From positions 18,737 through 82,736 of the forward strand of contig NZ_JBHLXE010000084.1 in the NCBI RefSeq assembly GCF_042432445.1: a stretch of 64,000 nt of DNA. The letters run 5' to 3'. Position numbers and translations under genes: made by a program. Below the pieces are notes generated by a model. That model searched no databases, had not been told where the DNA came from, and saw only the letters and a program-made list of their open reading frames with translations. Position 1 is the first letter of the stretch. Every line of letters begins with the position of its first letter. The DNA comes from Thorsellia kenyensis. Its GTDB lineage: Bacteria; Pseudomonadota; Gammaproteobacteria; Enterobacterales; Thorselliaceae. Below are positions 37,887 to 45,907 of the stretch, in pieces.

Positions 37887-38606
37887 TCAATTTCTTATGA
37901 ATTTTTTTACCCACTCATCAGCCGGTTTATTTTGTATTTCCTCAACAGAAGACCACTGAAGCAGTTGCTTGTTACTAATTACTCCAACTAAATCTGCCAT
38001 TAAAAAAGCTTCCTGTTGATTATGTGTCACAAGAATAGCCGTTTGGTCTCTTTTTTTAAGGATATTAACCAGTTCAGGGAGTAGTCGCTCCCTCGTTTCT
38101 ATGTCTAGATTGGAAAATGGTTCATCTAAAAGCAAAAGTTTAGGCTCTGTCGCAAGGGCTCTAGCTAAAGCCACTCGTTGCTGTTGACCACCCGAAAGTG
38201 CATGGGGATAGCGAAGTGCAAAATCCGATAGTCCTACTAACTCGAGGAGCTCTGACACTTTATCAAACCTGGCCTTTTTAGATAGTGATTTTAAACCAAA
38301 TCCGATGTTATCAGAAATATTTAGATGAGGGAAAAGAGCATAATCCTGAAATACCATTCCCACATTTCTCTTTTCAGGTAAAGCTAGTGAATTAGGAGTG
38401 GAGATGATTTGTGAATCAAGAATAATTCTCCCATCACATAAAGGCTCAAAACCTGCGATAGCTCTAAGTAAAGTGGTTTTTCCACACCCTGACTCTCCTA
38501 AAAAACAACCTATTTGGCCCTTCGGTAGTTGAAGTGAAAGAGATTCAATGATTGAATCTTCTGAATAGCACACAGTAATTTGTTCTAATTTTAAAAAATC
38601 TTGCAT
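37887..38606 (-). CDS. Iron(III)-type ABC transporter ATPase (FbpC-like)
   Basis: 239 residues. Walker A GESGCGKTT (residues about 35-43), signature LSGGQQQRVALARAL, Walker B LLLLDEPFSNLD and the switch His in LVTHNQQEAF. It resembles FbpC/PotA-type ATPases up to the end of the nucleotide-binding domain but stops right there: the C-terminal regulatory (TOBE) domain, usually about 100 residues, is absent. TAAGG precedes the ATG, and the gene starts eight bases after the permease stop. Substrate iron(III) is inferred from the permease; other anions are possible. Confidence 0.85.
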   Translation of the reverse strand: MQDFLKLEQITVCYSEDSIIESLSLQLPKGQIGCFLGESGCGKTTLLRAIAGFEPLCDGRIILDSQIISTPNSLALPEKRNVGMVFQDYALFPHLNISDNIGFGLKSLSKKARFDKVSELLELVGLSDFALRYPHALSGGQQQRVALARALATEPKLLLLDEPFSNLDIETRERLLPELVNILKKRDQTAILVTHNQQEAFLMADLVGVISNKQLLQWSSVEEIQNKPADEWVKKFIRN

Positions 38607-38614
38607 ATGTAGCC

Positions 38615-40306
38615 TTACATTTTTCTATAAATATTTTGTGATGCTTTAGCCAAAAAGATAACAGGAAGTAATCCAACAAGTACAATCAATACAGCCGCAA
38701 TTGCACCTTCTTCATAACTTCCTCTTGCAGCTTCAGCATAAAGTAATGTAGCTAACGTTTCAAAATTCAATGGACGCAGCAAAAGTGTTGCTGGTAATTC
38801 TTTCATTGTATCGACAAATATGAGTAAAGCCGCTGTCAGCAATGAAGGTTTAAGCAATGGCAAATGTATATGAAAAAGTGTTTGCCAACTGTGTTTACCT
38901 AATAAACGAGAAGATTGTTCAAGTGAGGGAGGGATCCTTGATAATCCAGAAGATAAACTACCAATTGAAATGGCCAAGAAGCGAATCACGTAAGCTAATA
39001 ATAAACCTAAAATCGAACCTAGCATAATTTGTTTGCTGAAACCGAATTGTTGAAACAAACCATCAGTCCAACCAAGAGGCGTTAATAACCCTATAGCTAA
39101 AACAGTCCCAGGTATAGCATAACCCAATGAAGTAATTTGTTTCAGTAACGCAGGGATAGGGGCTTTTTTAGAGTCACTCATTCTTCTCGCCCCCCACGCT
39201 ATACACAAACCCAAAAAAAGTGTAATTATTACTGCCAAAAAAGCAATGAGATAGGTGTTTACTGCGCTCTTAATAAGAAGAGGTGATATACCATTACCTC
39301 TAATCAGTTGTATTATGCATTGTTTAATAAGGTAACTAGTTGGGATTAAAAATCCTATCAAGATAGGAAACCAGCACAAAATTGCAAGAAAAATACCATT
39401 AATTCCGTTTATTTTTCTTGGGACAATCAGTTTTGAACGACTACTATTGGTATATTGTGACGCTTTTCTTGCTTTTTTTTCTAAGTAAAGTATGAAAATA
39501 ATAATCAAGAGCATCGTTAATGCGATTTGTGCAGCGCCACCAAAATTTGAACGATTTGCCCAAGTGGAATAAATAGAAGTAGTAAGTGTTTGTACACCTA
39601 GAAATTCAGAAGCACCAATATCATTTAATGTTTCTAAAAGTGCTAAGCTAAGCCCGACAATAATAGCTGGCCTTGCCAATGGAAGCACTACACGTTTTAA
39701 AATATCATAGCGTGATGATCCTAAAGATTTAGAAACCTCAATAAGATTGGCAGATTGTGTCATCAACATAGCGCGAGTGGATAAATATACATAAGGATAC
39801 AGAACAAATCCAAGCAATAACACTGCACTGAAGATTGGATAACTTCTTAAATTTGGCAATCTAAGATCTCTAGGAGAACTGTAGCCTAAGAACTCTCTAA
39901 TGAGGGATTGTACTGGGCCTAAAGGATGTAGAATATCGATATATGCATAAGCAATAATATATGTAGGAACTGCAAGAGGGAGAAGAAGCGCCCAATTTAA
40001 AATCGATTTGGACGGGAATTGATAAAATGTCATCAAAATAGCTGCCCCTGTGCCTAAAAGCGCTACAACAATACCGACCCCAATAAGTAATACTAAGGTA
40101 GAAGTCGTGACATTAGGCAGTACATAATCAATTAAATGCTGCCAATGAAATAAATCACTACTCAAAGCCCAAAATACTAATGATATAACAGGGGAGAGAA
40201 CAATCAGTGCTAGGAGAAATGAGATGTTCAAACTTAACCAACCACGTTGCTTCTGCAATTGCAAGGCATGTTTAATAGACAGTTTTAGATTAGATGTATG
40301 AGACAA
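38615..40306 (-). CDS. Iron(III)-type ABC transporter permease (FbpB-like)
   Basis: 563 residues, about twelve membrane segments as two fused permease halves. The iron-family blocks LLPLAVPTYIIAYAYIDILHPLGPVQSLIREFLGY, LYPYVYLSTRAML, SLGSSRYDILKRVVLPLARPAIIVGLSLALLETLNDIGASEFLGV (EAA loop one) and LGKHSWQTLFHIHLPLLKPSLL (EAA loop two) are present. TTG start with GGAAC upstream. The periplasmic binding protein that normally begins such operons (FbpA/SfuA/AfuA) is not in the 558 bases upstream, so it must be encoded elsewhere or lost. A Fur-like site lies about 85 bases upstream. Confidence 0.88.
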   Translation of the reverse strand: MSHTSNLKLSIKHALQLQKQRGWLSLNISFLLALIVLSPVISLVFWALSSDLFHWQHLIDYVLPNVTTSTLVLLIGVGIVVALLGTGAAILMTFYQFPSKSILNWALLLPLAVPTYIIAYAYIDILHPLGPVQSLIREFLGYSSPRDLRLPNLRSYPIFSAVLLLGFVLYPYVYLSTRAMLMTQSANLIEVSKSLGSSRYDILKRVVLPLARPAIIVGLSLALLETLNDIGASEFLGVQTLTTSIYSTWANRSNFGGAAQIALTMLLIIIFILYLEKKARKASQYTNSSRSKLIVPRKINGINGIFLAILCWFPILIGFLIPTSYLIKQCIIQLIRGNGISPLLIKSAVNTYLIAFLAVIITLFLGLCIAWGARRMSDSKKAPIPALLKQITSLGYAIPGTVLAIGLLTPLGWTDGLFQQFGFSKQIMLGSILGLLLAYVIRFLAISIGSLSSGLSRIPPSLEQSSRLLGKHSWQTLFHIHLPLLKPSLLTAALLIFVDTMKELPATLLLRPLNFETLATLLYAEAARGSYEEGAIAAVLIVLVGLLPVIFLAKASQNIYRKM

Positions 40307-40864
40307 AAGTTAAGTTCCATGCCGATTAAGTGAACAAAATGGTTTTCTAAATGCTAATAATTCTTATTTTAATATAAATTAACAGAAATAGAAACCATTC
40401 TCATTCACATTTTCAATTGGAAATAGTTAAGGTTTTAACTAACACTAAAAATTTATTTTTGCCGTTATCAAATCATATCAGAGTTTAAATTTATAAACGT
40501 CTATTTATAGTTCAATTTCTTGGTATACGCATATATTTACAACACGTTAAAAGAATTAATTTTAAGAAAAATTGTACTACACTTTGATGTCGTTATGAAT
40601 GAAGCATTCATAATCGTCCCACATGCTGTTAGTAATTAGACTGCACTTACAACAGCACCTTATAATCATTAGGGCTAATTCAGAAAATTTTTAATTTAAT
40701 TTTAAATTGTTGTTTAATCGTTATTAAAATTTATCTATAAGAATAAAATTTATAATTAAGTGAAGAGTTAAAATATGCTAAAATTAAAATATTACAACAG
40801 AACACCATTTTAATGATAAGCAAACAAAATCATTTATAGAATTATATTTTCAGGTAAGGATTTT
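40307..40864. other. Divergent intergenic region
   Basis: About 560 AT-rich bases between the leftward permease and rightward epmC. Holds the Fur-like site at 40391; no ORF that could be the missing substrate-binding protein in any frame. Confidence 0.5.
40391..40414 (-). promoter_or_regulatory. Possible Fur box upstream of the iron-type permease
   Basis: On the minus strand the core AATGAGAAT followed by GGTTTC matches the left half of known Fur boxes (GATAATGAGAATCATTATT) well and the right half poorly. Its place just upstream of an iron-type transporter makes it plausible. No -10/-35 pair was placed with confidence. Confidence 0.4.
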
Positions 40865-41404
40865 ATGAAAGAGACTGTAGGGCATGATGTTAGAGATATC
40901 ATTGAGTTATTTAATCACTGCTTTTTAGAAAATTACTCAACTATTCTCGTTAAAGGAGATGATGAACCTATTTATCTTCCCTCTTCTACAGAGTGTAAAT
41001 ATAATCAAATAATATTTGCTCACGGATACTATGCAAGTGCTTTACATGAAATTTCCCACTGGCTAGTTGCTGGAAGTGAGAGAAGGCTATTGGAAGATTA
41101 TGGATATTGGTACTGCCCAGACGGACGTGATAAAGAGACGCAGAGTCAATTTGAAGCAATGGAAGTCGCCCCACAATCCTATGAATGGATGCTTTCAGTT
41201 GCTGCAAATTTCCCCTTTCAGGTAAGTTGCGATAATCTGAACGGTTTATTTGAACCAGATCACCGCGCTTTTAGGCAAAGAGTATATAATAAGGTGATAG
41301 ATAGATTAAAAGAGCCTTTTTCCGAGAGATTTTCAATTCTCATAAATGCATTACACGCATTTTATAAAACCCCCGCTCTTAAGCCTGAGCAGTTTATTTT
41401 ATAA
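40865..41404 (+). CDS. epmC: Elongation factor P hydroxylase EpmC
   Basis: Hydroxylates the beta-lysyl-lysine of EF-P, the last step of the EpmB-EpmA-EpmC pathway. 179 residues (E. coli YfcM 182). Matching blocks: IELFNHCF, LVKGDDEPIYLP, NQIIFAHGYYASALHEISHWLVAG (putative metal-binding HExxH), DYGYWYCPDGRDKETQSQFEAMEV and NFPFQVSCDNLNGLFEPD. AGGTAAGG precedes the ATG. It stands alone on its strand before the second DUF945 gene. Its presence implies the genome also encodes a lysylated EF-P with EpmA and EpmB. Confidence 0.95.
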   Translation: MKETVGHDVRDIIELFNHCFLENYSTILVKGDDEPIYLPSSTECKYNQIIFAHGYYASALHEISHWLVAGSERRLLEDYGYWYCPDGRDKETQSQFEAMEVAPQSYEWMLSVAANFPFQVSCDNLNGLFEPDHRAFRQRVYNKVIDRLKEPFSERFSILINALHAFYKTPALKPEQFIL

Positions 41405-41534
41405 TTTATAGAACGCTTATGTTCAGCCAAATTTGTAATATATGCATGTTTTATTAGCTTTATAATTAATATGATTTATTTTAAGTCCTTTTTTACATAT
41501 TGACATTAAAACCCATTACTTATTAAGGTAATCT

Positions 41535-43901
41535 ATGAAAATCCAGAAAAAAAATAAAAAATTAGTGATTGTATTTACAGTATTGGCCATTTTAATGTTG
41601 GCATGGGGCGCAACAACTTGGGTAATAGGTAATAGTGCGAAAAATAGAATAAATGACTATGTAGGCGAAATAAATAAAAAAATTCAAGCAGATGATAGAT
41701 TCTTTATTAAACCTCGATTTGTTTTAAAAAATTTTAAACACTCTTTCTTTTCTGCAGATTTTATACTTTCAGTTGAAATTGAAAATATTTCAAAATTAAG
41801 AGAACTCCATGACATTAGCTCTTTTAAGTCTTCTGGAACAAGTTATATGAGTAAGGAGGAATTAGATGATTATGAAAAACAAGTGAATGAGCAGGCTGAT
41901 TTTATTCATCTAATCGATATCAATAATACCGTAAAGTTTGGACCTTTCCCCAAAATTGGGCAGGGAAATCTATTACCAGGTCTTATGGATATTAAATCTG
42001 TAAGTACCTTAAACAACTTAAATCCCGAAGTTAAAAAATTCTTATCTTTAATAGGTATTGAAGAGATTAAGCAAGATCTATTCAGTCATCCACTTTTATT
42101 AGCTCAAACAACACTTTTCTTTGATTCAAGTATTGATACTCATATGCAATCGGCTCCATTTGATTTGAATGCTAAAACGTTTGCTGTTAGATTTGATGGA
42201 TTAGAATTAACATTTAATAATTCCTCCGATCATAAATTGGAAACACATATCGGATCATTTACAGTATATACCCCCTTTGTTGTTAACGACGATATAAATC
42301 AAGAAATGGCCTCTAAATTTAATACTTATGCCAAGGATCTTTCCCCTATGTTTTCCATTGGAAAAATTGATTTAGAAAATAACTATGAAAATAAAGCTGG
42401 AGAACAATTCAGCGGTCAAACAAAATTGAGTGTTGGCCCAATAGCAATACTAGATCCTTACTATTCTATTCCTTCATTTTTTGAAAATATAAAGGTGATA
42501 CGATTTAAAATCGATGGATTTGAACTAGTTTATGATAGGCAAATAGCAAATGATCAAATCTATAACGAACAGTATCATATTACTTTTAGGCCAATAAATG
42601 CTTTGTATTTGATGTTTTTTGACGAAATTAAATACGGGAAATTAAATATAACTCCTATAAAAATTAATGGAGAAACTCATAATACAAGCATGGATTTACT
42701 CTTAAAACAATCCGAAATCACTAGTAATAGATTTAAAAATATAAGGCAATCAATAATAACTGGAGACTTTGACCACTTATTAAATCGCCAAGCATATTTA
42801 CAGCAAGAGTTTTCTCAGTTTCTCTCCTTGCTTACAAAATTTTCGGGTATTTCAAACTATGTCATCAATCCTGTAGAATTAAATTTATTTTTTGAAAATA
42901 AATCAGCAAATGTAAATATCAAATCAGGGGAATTTTCTTCAAAATGGGAAAAAAAAGGGACGGATTTAAATTCTCCACTATTGATAAATTCAAAACTAAC
43001 CTCTTTTGATTTTAATCAGCCACACGCGAATAAACACTTTTCTTTAAAAGAGTATGAATCATCTTCTGCTTTTTCTTTAGATAGTTTTTTTCCATTAACA
43101 CTCGATTATTCAGTTGGTGAAATAAATTTAGCTAACCAAGACGATGTAAGCTATGCAGGTAAAAAATTCAATATTGCATTCGATATCAATAATAAAGCTG
43201 AAAGTCTTGAGCTTAAGCAAACACTGAAAGGAGAAGATATTACTGTTAATCAAGTCGACTTAGGCAGTTTCAATATTGAGCACGATGCACAAAATTTGGA
43301 TAAATCGGCATTTACTGCACTAATCAAAATGTTTGTTGAATCACAATTCAATAATATAGATGAAGAACATAGCTATTTTGTCGATGAAGATACTTTAGAA
43401 GATGAAACAGAAGATAAATTAATGTCACTTTATACTGATGTATTAGCTAATGGACCTACAATAAGTGCTAATTATACTTTAAGTGATAATAAGCGTTTAG
43501 AGGCAAATTCTACAGTATCACTAAATGTTGATCTTAAACCTGCGGCCAATAACTCGAGGAATAATCACACAGGGTACCTAGCTAAGAATCTTGAACTTAT
43601 CGATAAGCTTACCCTTAATTTTGATGCGAATATCAATTCATTTGCGGATTTCTATGCTAAAACAAAAGCGCTTTCTACGATGAACTGGGCAGGAACACCT
43701 TCAGCTGAAAATATTCAAACTAATCTTGATTATTTTGATCGTATTTTGTTGAAACCTTCTTCACAATCAGCACTTTCACAATTAATTTCTATCAACAATG
43801 AAACTATTTCAAGTAGGATAAAAATCGATAGAGAAAAAGTTACTATAAATGGTCAGAGCAGGACTTTGGAAGATATTTTAACTTTATGGTCATCTCAATA
43901 A
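41535..43901 (+). CDS. YdgA-family DUF945 protein
   Basis: 788 residues. N-terminal membrane anchor LVIVFTVLAILMLAWGATTWVIGN (about residues 9-32), then a long periplasmic region of repeated beta-rich segments. Clear DUF945 blocks: INDYVGEINKKIQ...FVLKNFKHSFFSADFILSVEI, NTVKFGPFP, SVGEINLAN and the C-terminal KVTINGQSRTLEDILTLW. E. coli YdgA is about 500 residues; here roughly 290 residues are inserted, partly in the middle and around the acidic EDTLEDETEDK near 630. AAGGTAATCT precedes the ATG. Paralogue of the gene at 31043. Role unknown. Confidence 0.8.
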   Translation: MKIQKKNKKLVIVFTVLAILMLAWGATTWVIGNSAKNRINDYVGEINKKIQADDRFFIKPRFVLKNFKHSFFSADFILSVEIENISKLRELHDISSFKSSGTSYMSKEELDDYEKQVNEQADFIHLIDINNTVKFGPFPKIGQGNLLPGLMDIKSVSTLNNLNPEVKKFLSLIGIEEIKQDLFSHPLLLAQTTLFFDSSIDTHMQSAPFDLNAKTFAVRFDGLELTFNNSSDHKLETHIGSFTVYTPFVVNDDINQEMASKFNTYAKDLSPMFSIGKIDLENNYENKAGEQFSGQTKLSVGPIAILDPYYSIPSFFENIKVIRFKIDGFELVYDRQIANDQIYNEQYHITFRPINALYLMFFDEIKYGKLNITPIKINGETHNTSMDLLLKQSEITSNRFKNIRQSIITGDFDHLLNRQAYLQQEFSQFLSLLTKFSGISNYVINPVELNLFFENKSANVNIKSGEFSSKWEKKGTDLNSPLLINSKLTSFDFNQPHANKHFSLKEYESSSAFSLDSFFPLTLDYSVGEINLANQDDVSYAGKKFNIAFDINNKAESLELKQTLKGEDITVNQVDLGSFNIEHDAQNLDKSAFTALIKMFVESQFNNIDEEHSYFVDEDTLEDETEDKLMSLYTDVLANGPTISANYTLSDNKRLEANSTVSLNVDLKPAANNSRNNHTGYLAKNLELIDKLTLNFDANINSFADFYAKTKALSTMNWAGTPSAENIQTNLDYFDRILLKPSSQSALSQLISINNETISSRIKIDREKVTINGQSRTLEDILTLWSSQ

Positions 43902-43964
43902 GAGATATGTTTTATCAATGGTATACAGCATGTTTTGACCACTAAATTAATAGCAAAATATATT

Positions 43965-43991
43965 AAAGCCCAAGATCAGTAAAAGGGCTTT
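43965..43991 (+). terminator. Hairpin after the DUF945 gene
   Basis: AAAGCCC pairs with GGGCTTT across a 13-base loop, 64 bases after the stop at 43901; the right arm ends in TTT and is followed by AT-rich sequence. A likely weak intrinsic terminator. Confidence 0.5.
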
Positions 43992-44392
43992 ATCATATTC
44001 ATTAGCCTTAATTCTGCTTTGCACTATTTTTTGGGCACTAAAGGGGGAGCTGATTACTATAAAAACATTTGAACCATATTTACTCCTAAACGAATTATGT
44101 TGCATTACTAACAGATCTGAATTCAAAATTGAATTAACTAATCAAGTTTTGATGGTTAAATTAGTACTAGTGATAAATTGATAATTTTGTTAAAATGTCA
44201 AACTGTGTAAAAAGAAATGTTATTTATAAGAAAGGTATAGAAAGGTTTTATTTCTGTTTTTTAATTTTAATACTATAATTTGGCGTTTATCCTCGTTAAA
44301 TACTCCTTAGATTCATATAACCCTCATGTTAGGGCTATAATCTCATTTAATGACGTGAGTGACTTCCATCTATTTCTCAGCTAGGTGCTGTT
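43992..44392. other. Intergenic region before the O-acetylation locus
   Basis: No ORF. It should hold the promoter for the three-gene locus at 44393-50136; no confident boxes found. Confidence 0.45.
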
Positions 44393-45907
44393 ATGAGTTT
44401 TTTATCGCTTGAGTTCATACTCGTATTTACTTTTTTTCTTATAATTTATTGGTTACTAGCCAATAAGCCAAAAATACAAAATGGACTGATCCTCTTAGGC
44501 AGCTATGCCTTTATCTCATCATTCTCGCTATATGCAACTTTAGTATTATTTGCATATAGTACTTTGATTTATATTTTATCCTTGCTGAGTCATAAAATAA
44601 GAAAAAAACATTTTCCAGTATATTTGTTGTTGTTATTGATTTGTATTATGTTTTTCTTATTTAAGTATTATGATGCCATTCGTGAATTTGTTCTTTTTAT
44701 AGGCCAATTTTTCGGCTTTAATCTAGGCCTTCCATTAATTAATTTAGCCCTACCAATAGGTTTATCTTTTTATCTATTTCATTCAGTTAGCCTGATTGTT
44801 GAACAGCAAAAAAATACACGTTTAAAATATACTTTTTTTCAAACTCTCACTTATTTGAGTTTTTTTCCAAGCTTAGTTGCAGGTCCTATTAATCGTGTAA
44901 ATGATACTAAGCATCAACCTGGATTAATGTCCCAGTTACTGTCATCTGAATATAGGAAAATGATTGAGCCTAAAAGGGCTTTTATTTATATTCTTATGGC
45001 GACTTTTAAACTTTGGGTTTTGAGTAGCTATCTAGATGAATGGTTTGTTAATGATCTTTTTTCTACGCCTGCAAACTCCTCCACATTAACTGTTCTAATC
45101 GGGCTCTACGCCTATGCTTTTCAAATTTACTTTAACTTTTCAGGCTATAGCGAATTAGTTTTAGGGTTAGGCATGCTTTTGGGATTTAGGTTACCACTGA
45201 ATTTTAAAAACCCTTACATAGCTGAAAATTTAAAACAATTTTGGGATAGATGGCACATCTCGCTGTCCTTGTTTATCAGAGATTTCATTTATATCCCCTT
45301 AGGTGGAAGCAGAAGTGGTTTTCTCATAACTCAGCTAAATGTCCTGATTGCTATGACAATCTCAGGGATTTGGCATGGCGCTGGCTTAACATTTTTGTTT
45401 TGGGGTATTTTACACGGAGTGGGGCAAATAATTACTAACTGTTACTCACGGCTTATACAATACCGTATTGAAAAAAAAGCAAATATTGCAAAAGCATTAG
45501 CTACATTTGAAATTAGTAAGGAACTTCCTGTTAATAGCTCAAGCATAAAAGAAAATTTTTTTGCTGTTTTTGTTACTAAAAATTTTTATAGGCTTTTAAC
45601 TTTTCACTTCATTTGTGTTACGTGGATATTTTTTAGAGCAAATAGCTTTAGTGATGCTATTGCGATAGTTGAACATTTATTTATATGGGATCAGAGTGCT
45701 CTTGCTGATTTTAATTTTTTAACTATATGTATAATTATCGCAACTATTCTTTTTTATCCATCTATAGTAAAAATGATCAATGCATGGATTGAAAAATTAG
45801 TTTTTTTAAATTGGAAATATTTTGTTTTGATTCTTATTTTATTAATGCAATTTGTGATTTATATCGCCCCGTCAGGCGTACCAGGATTTATTTATGCCTC
45901 GTTCTAA
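44393..45907 (+). CDS. MBOAT-family membrane O-acyltransferase (AlgI/PacA-like)
   Basis: Moves acetyl groups across the inner membrane for O-acetylation of a polysaccharide or peptidoglycan. 504 residues, about twelve membrane segments. AlgI/DltB-type blocks: FFPSLVAGPINR, FNFSGYSELVLGLGMLLGFRLPLNFKNPYIAENLKQFWDRWHISLSLFIRDFIYIPLGG and the catalytic histidine block ISGIWHGAGLTFLFWGILHG. AGGTG precedes the ATG. The next ORF starts 14 bases before this one ends. Together with the two SGNH-type proteins downstream it resembles the PatA-PatB-Ape1 (Pac) arrangement of peptidoglycan O-acetylation, though exopolysaccharide acetylation systems look similar. Confidence 0.9.
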   Translation: MSFLSLEFILVFTFFLIIYWLLANKPKIQNGLILLGSYAFISSFSLYATLVLFAYSTLIYILSLLSHKIRKKHFPVYLLLLLICIMFFLFKYYDAIREFVLFIGQFFGFNLGLPLINLALPIGLSFYLFHSVSLIVEQQKNTRLKYTFFQTLTYLSFFPSLVAGPINRVNDTKHQPGLMSQLLSSEYRKMIEPKRAFIYILMATFKLWVLSSYLDEWFVNDLFSTPANSSTLTVLIGLYAYAFQIYFNFSGYSELVLGLGMLLGFRLPLNFKNPYIAENLKQFWDRWHISLSLFIRDFIYIPLGGSRSGFLITQLNVLIAMTISGIWHGAGLTFLFWGILHGVGQIITNCYSRLIQYRIEKKANIAKALATFEISKELPVNSSSIKENFFAVFVTKNFYRLLTFHFICVTWIFFRANSFSDAIAIVEHLFIWDQSALADFNFLTICIIIATILFYPSIVKMINAWIEKLVFLNWKYFVLILILLMQFVIYIAPSGVPGFIYASF

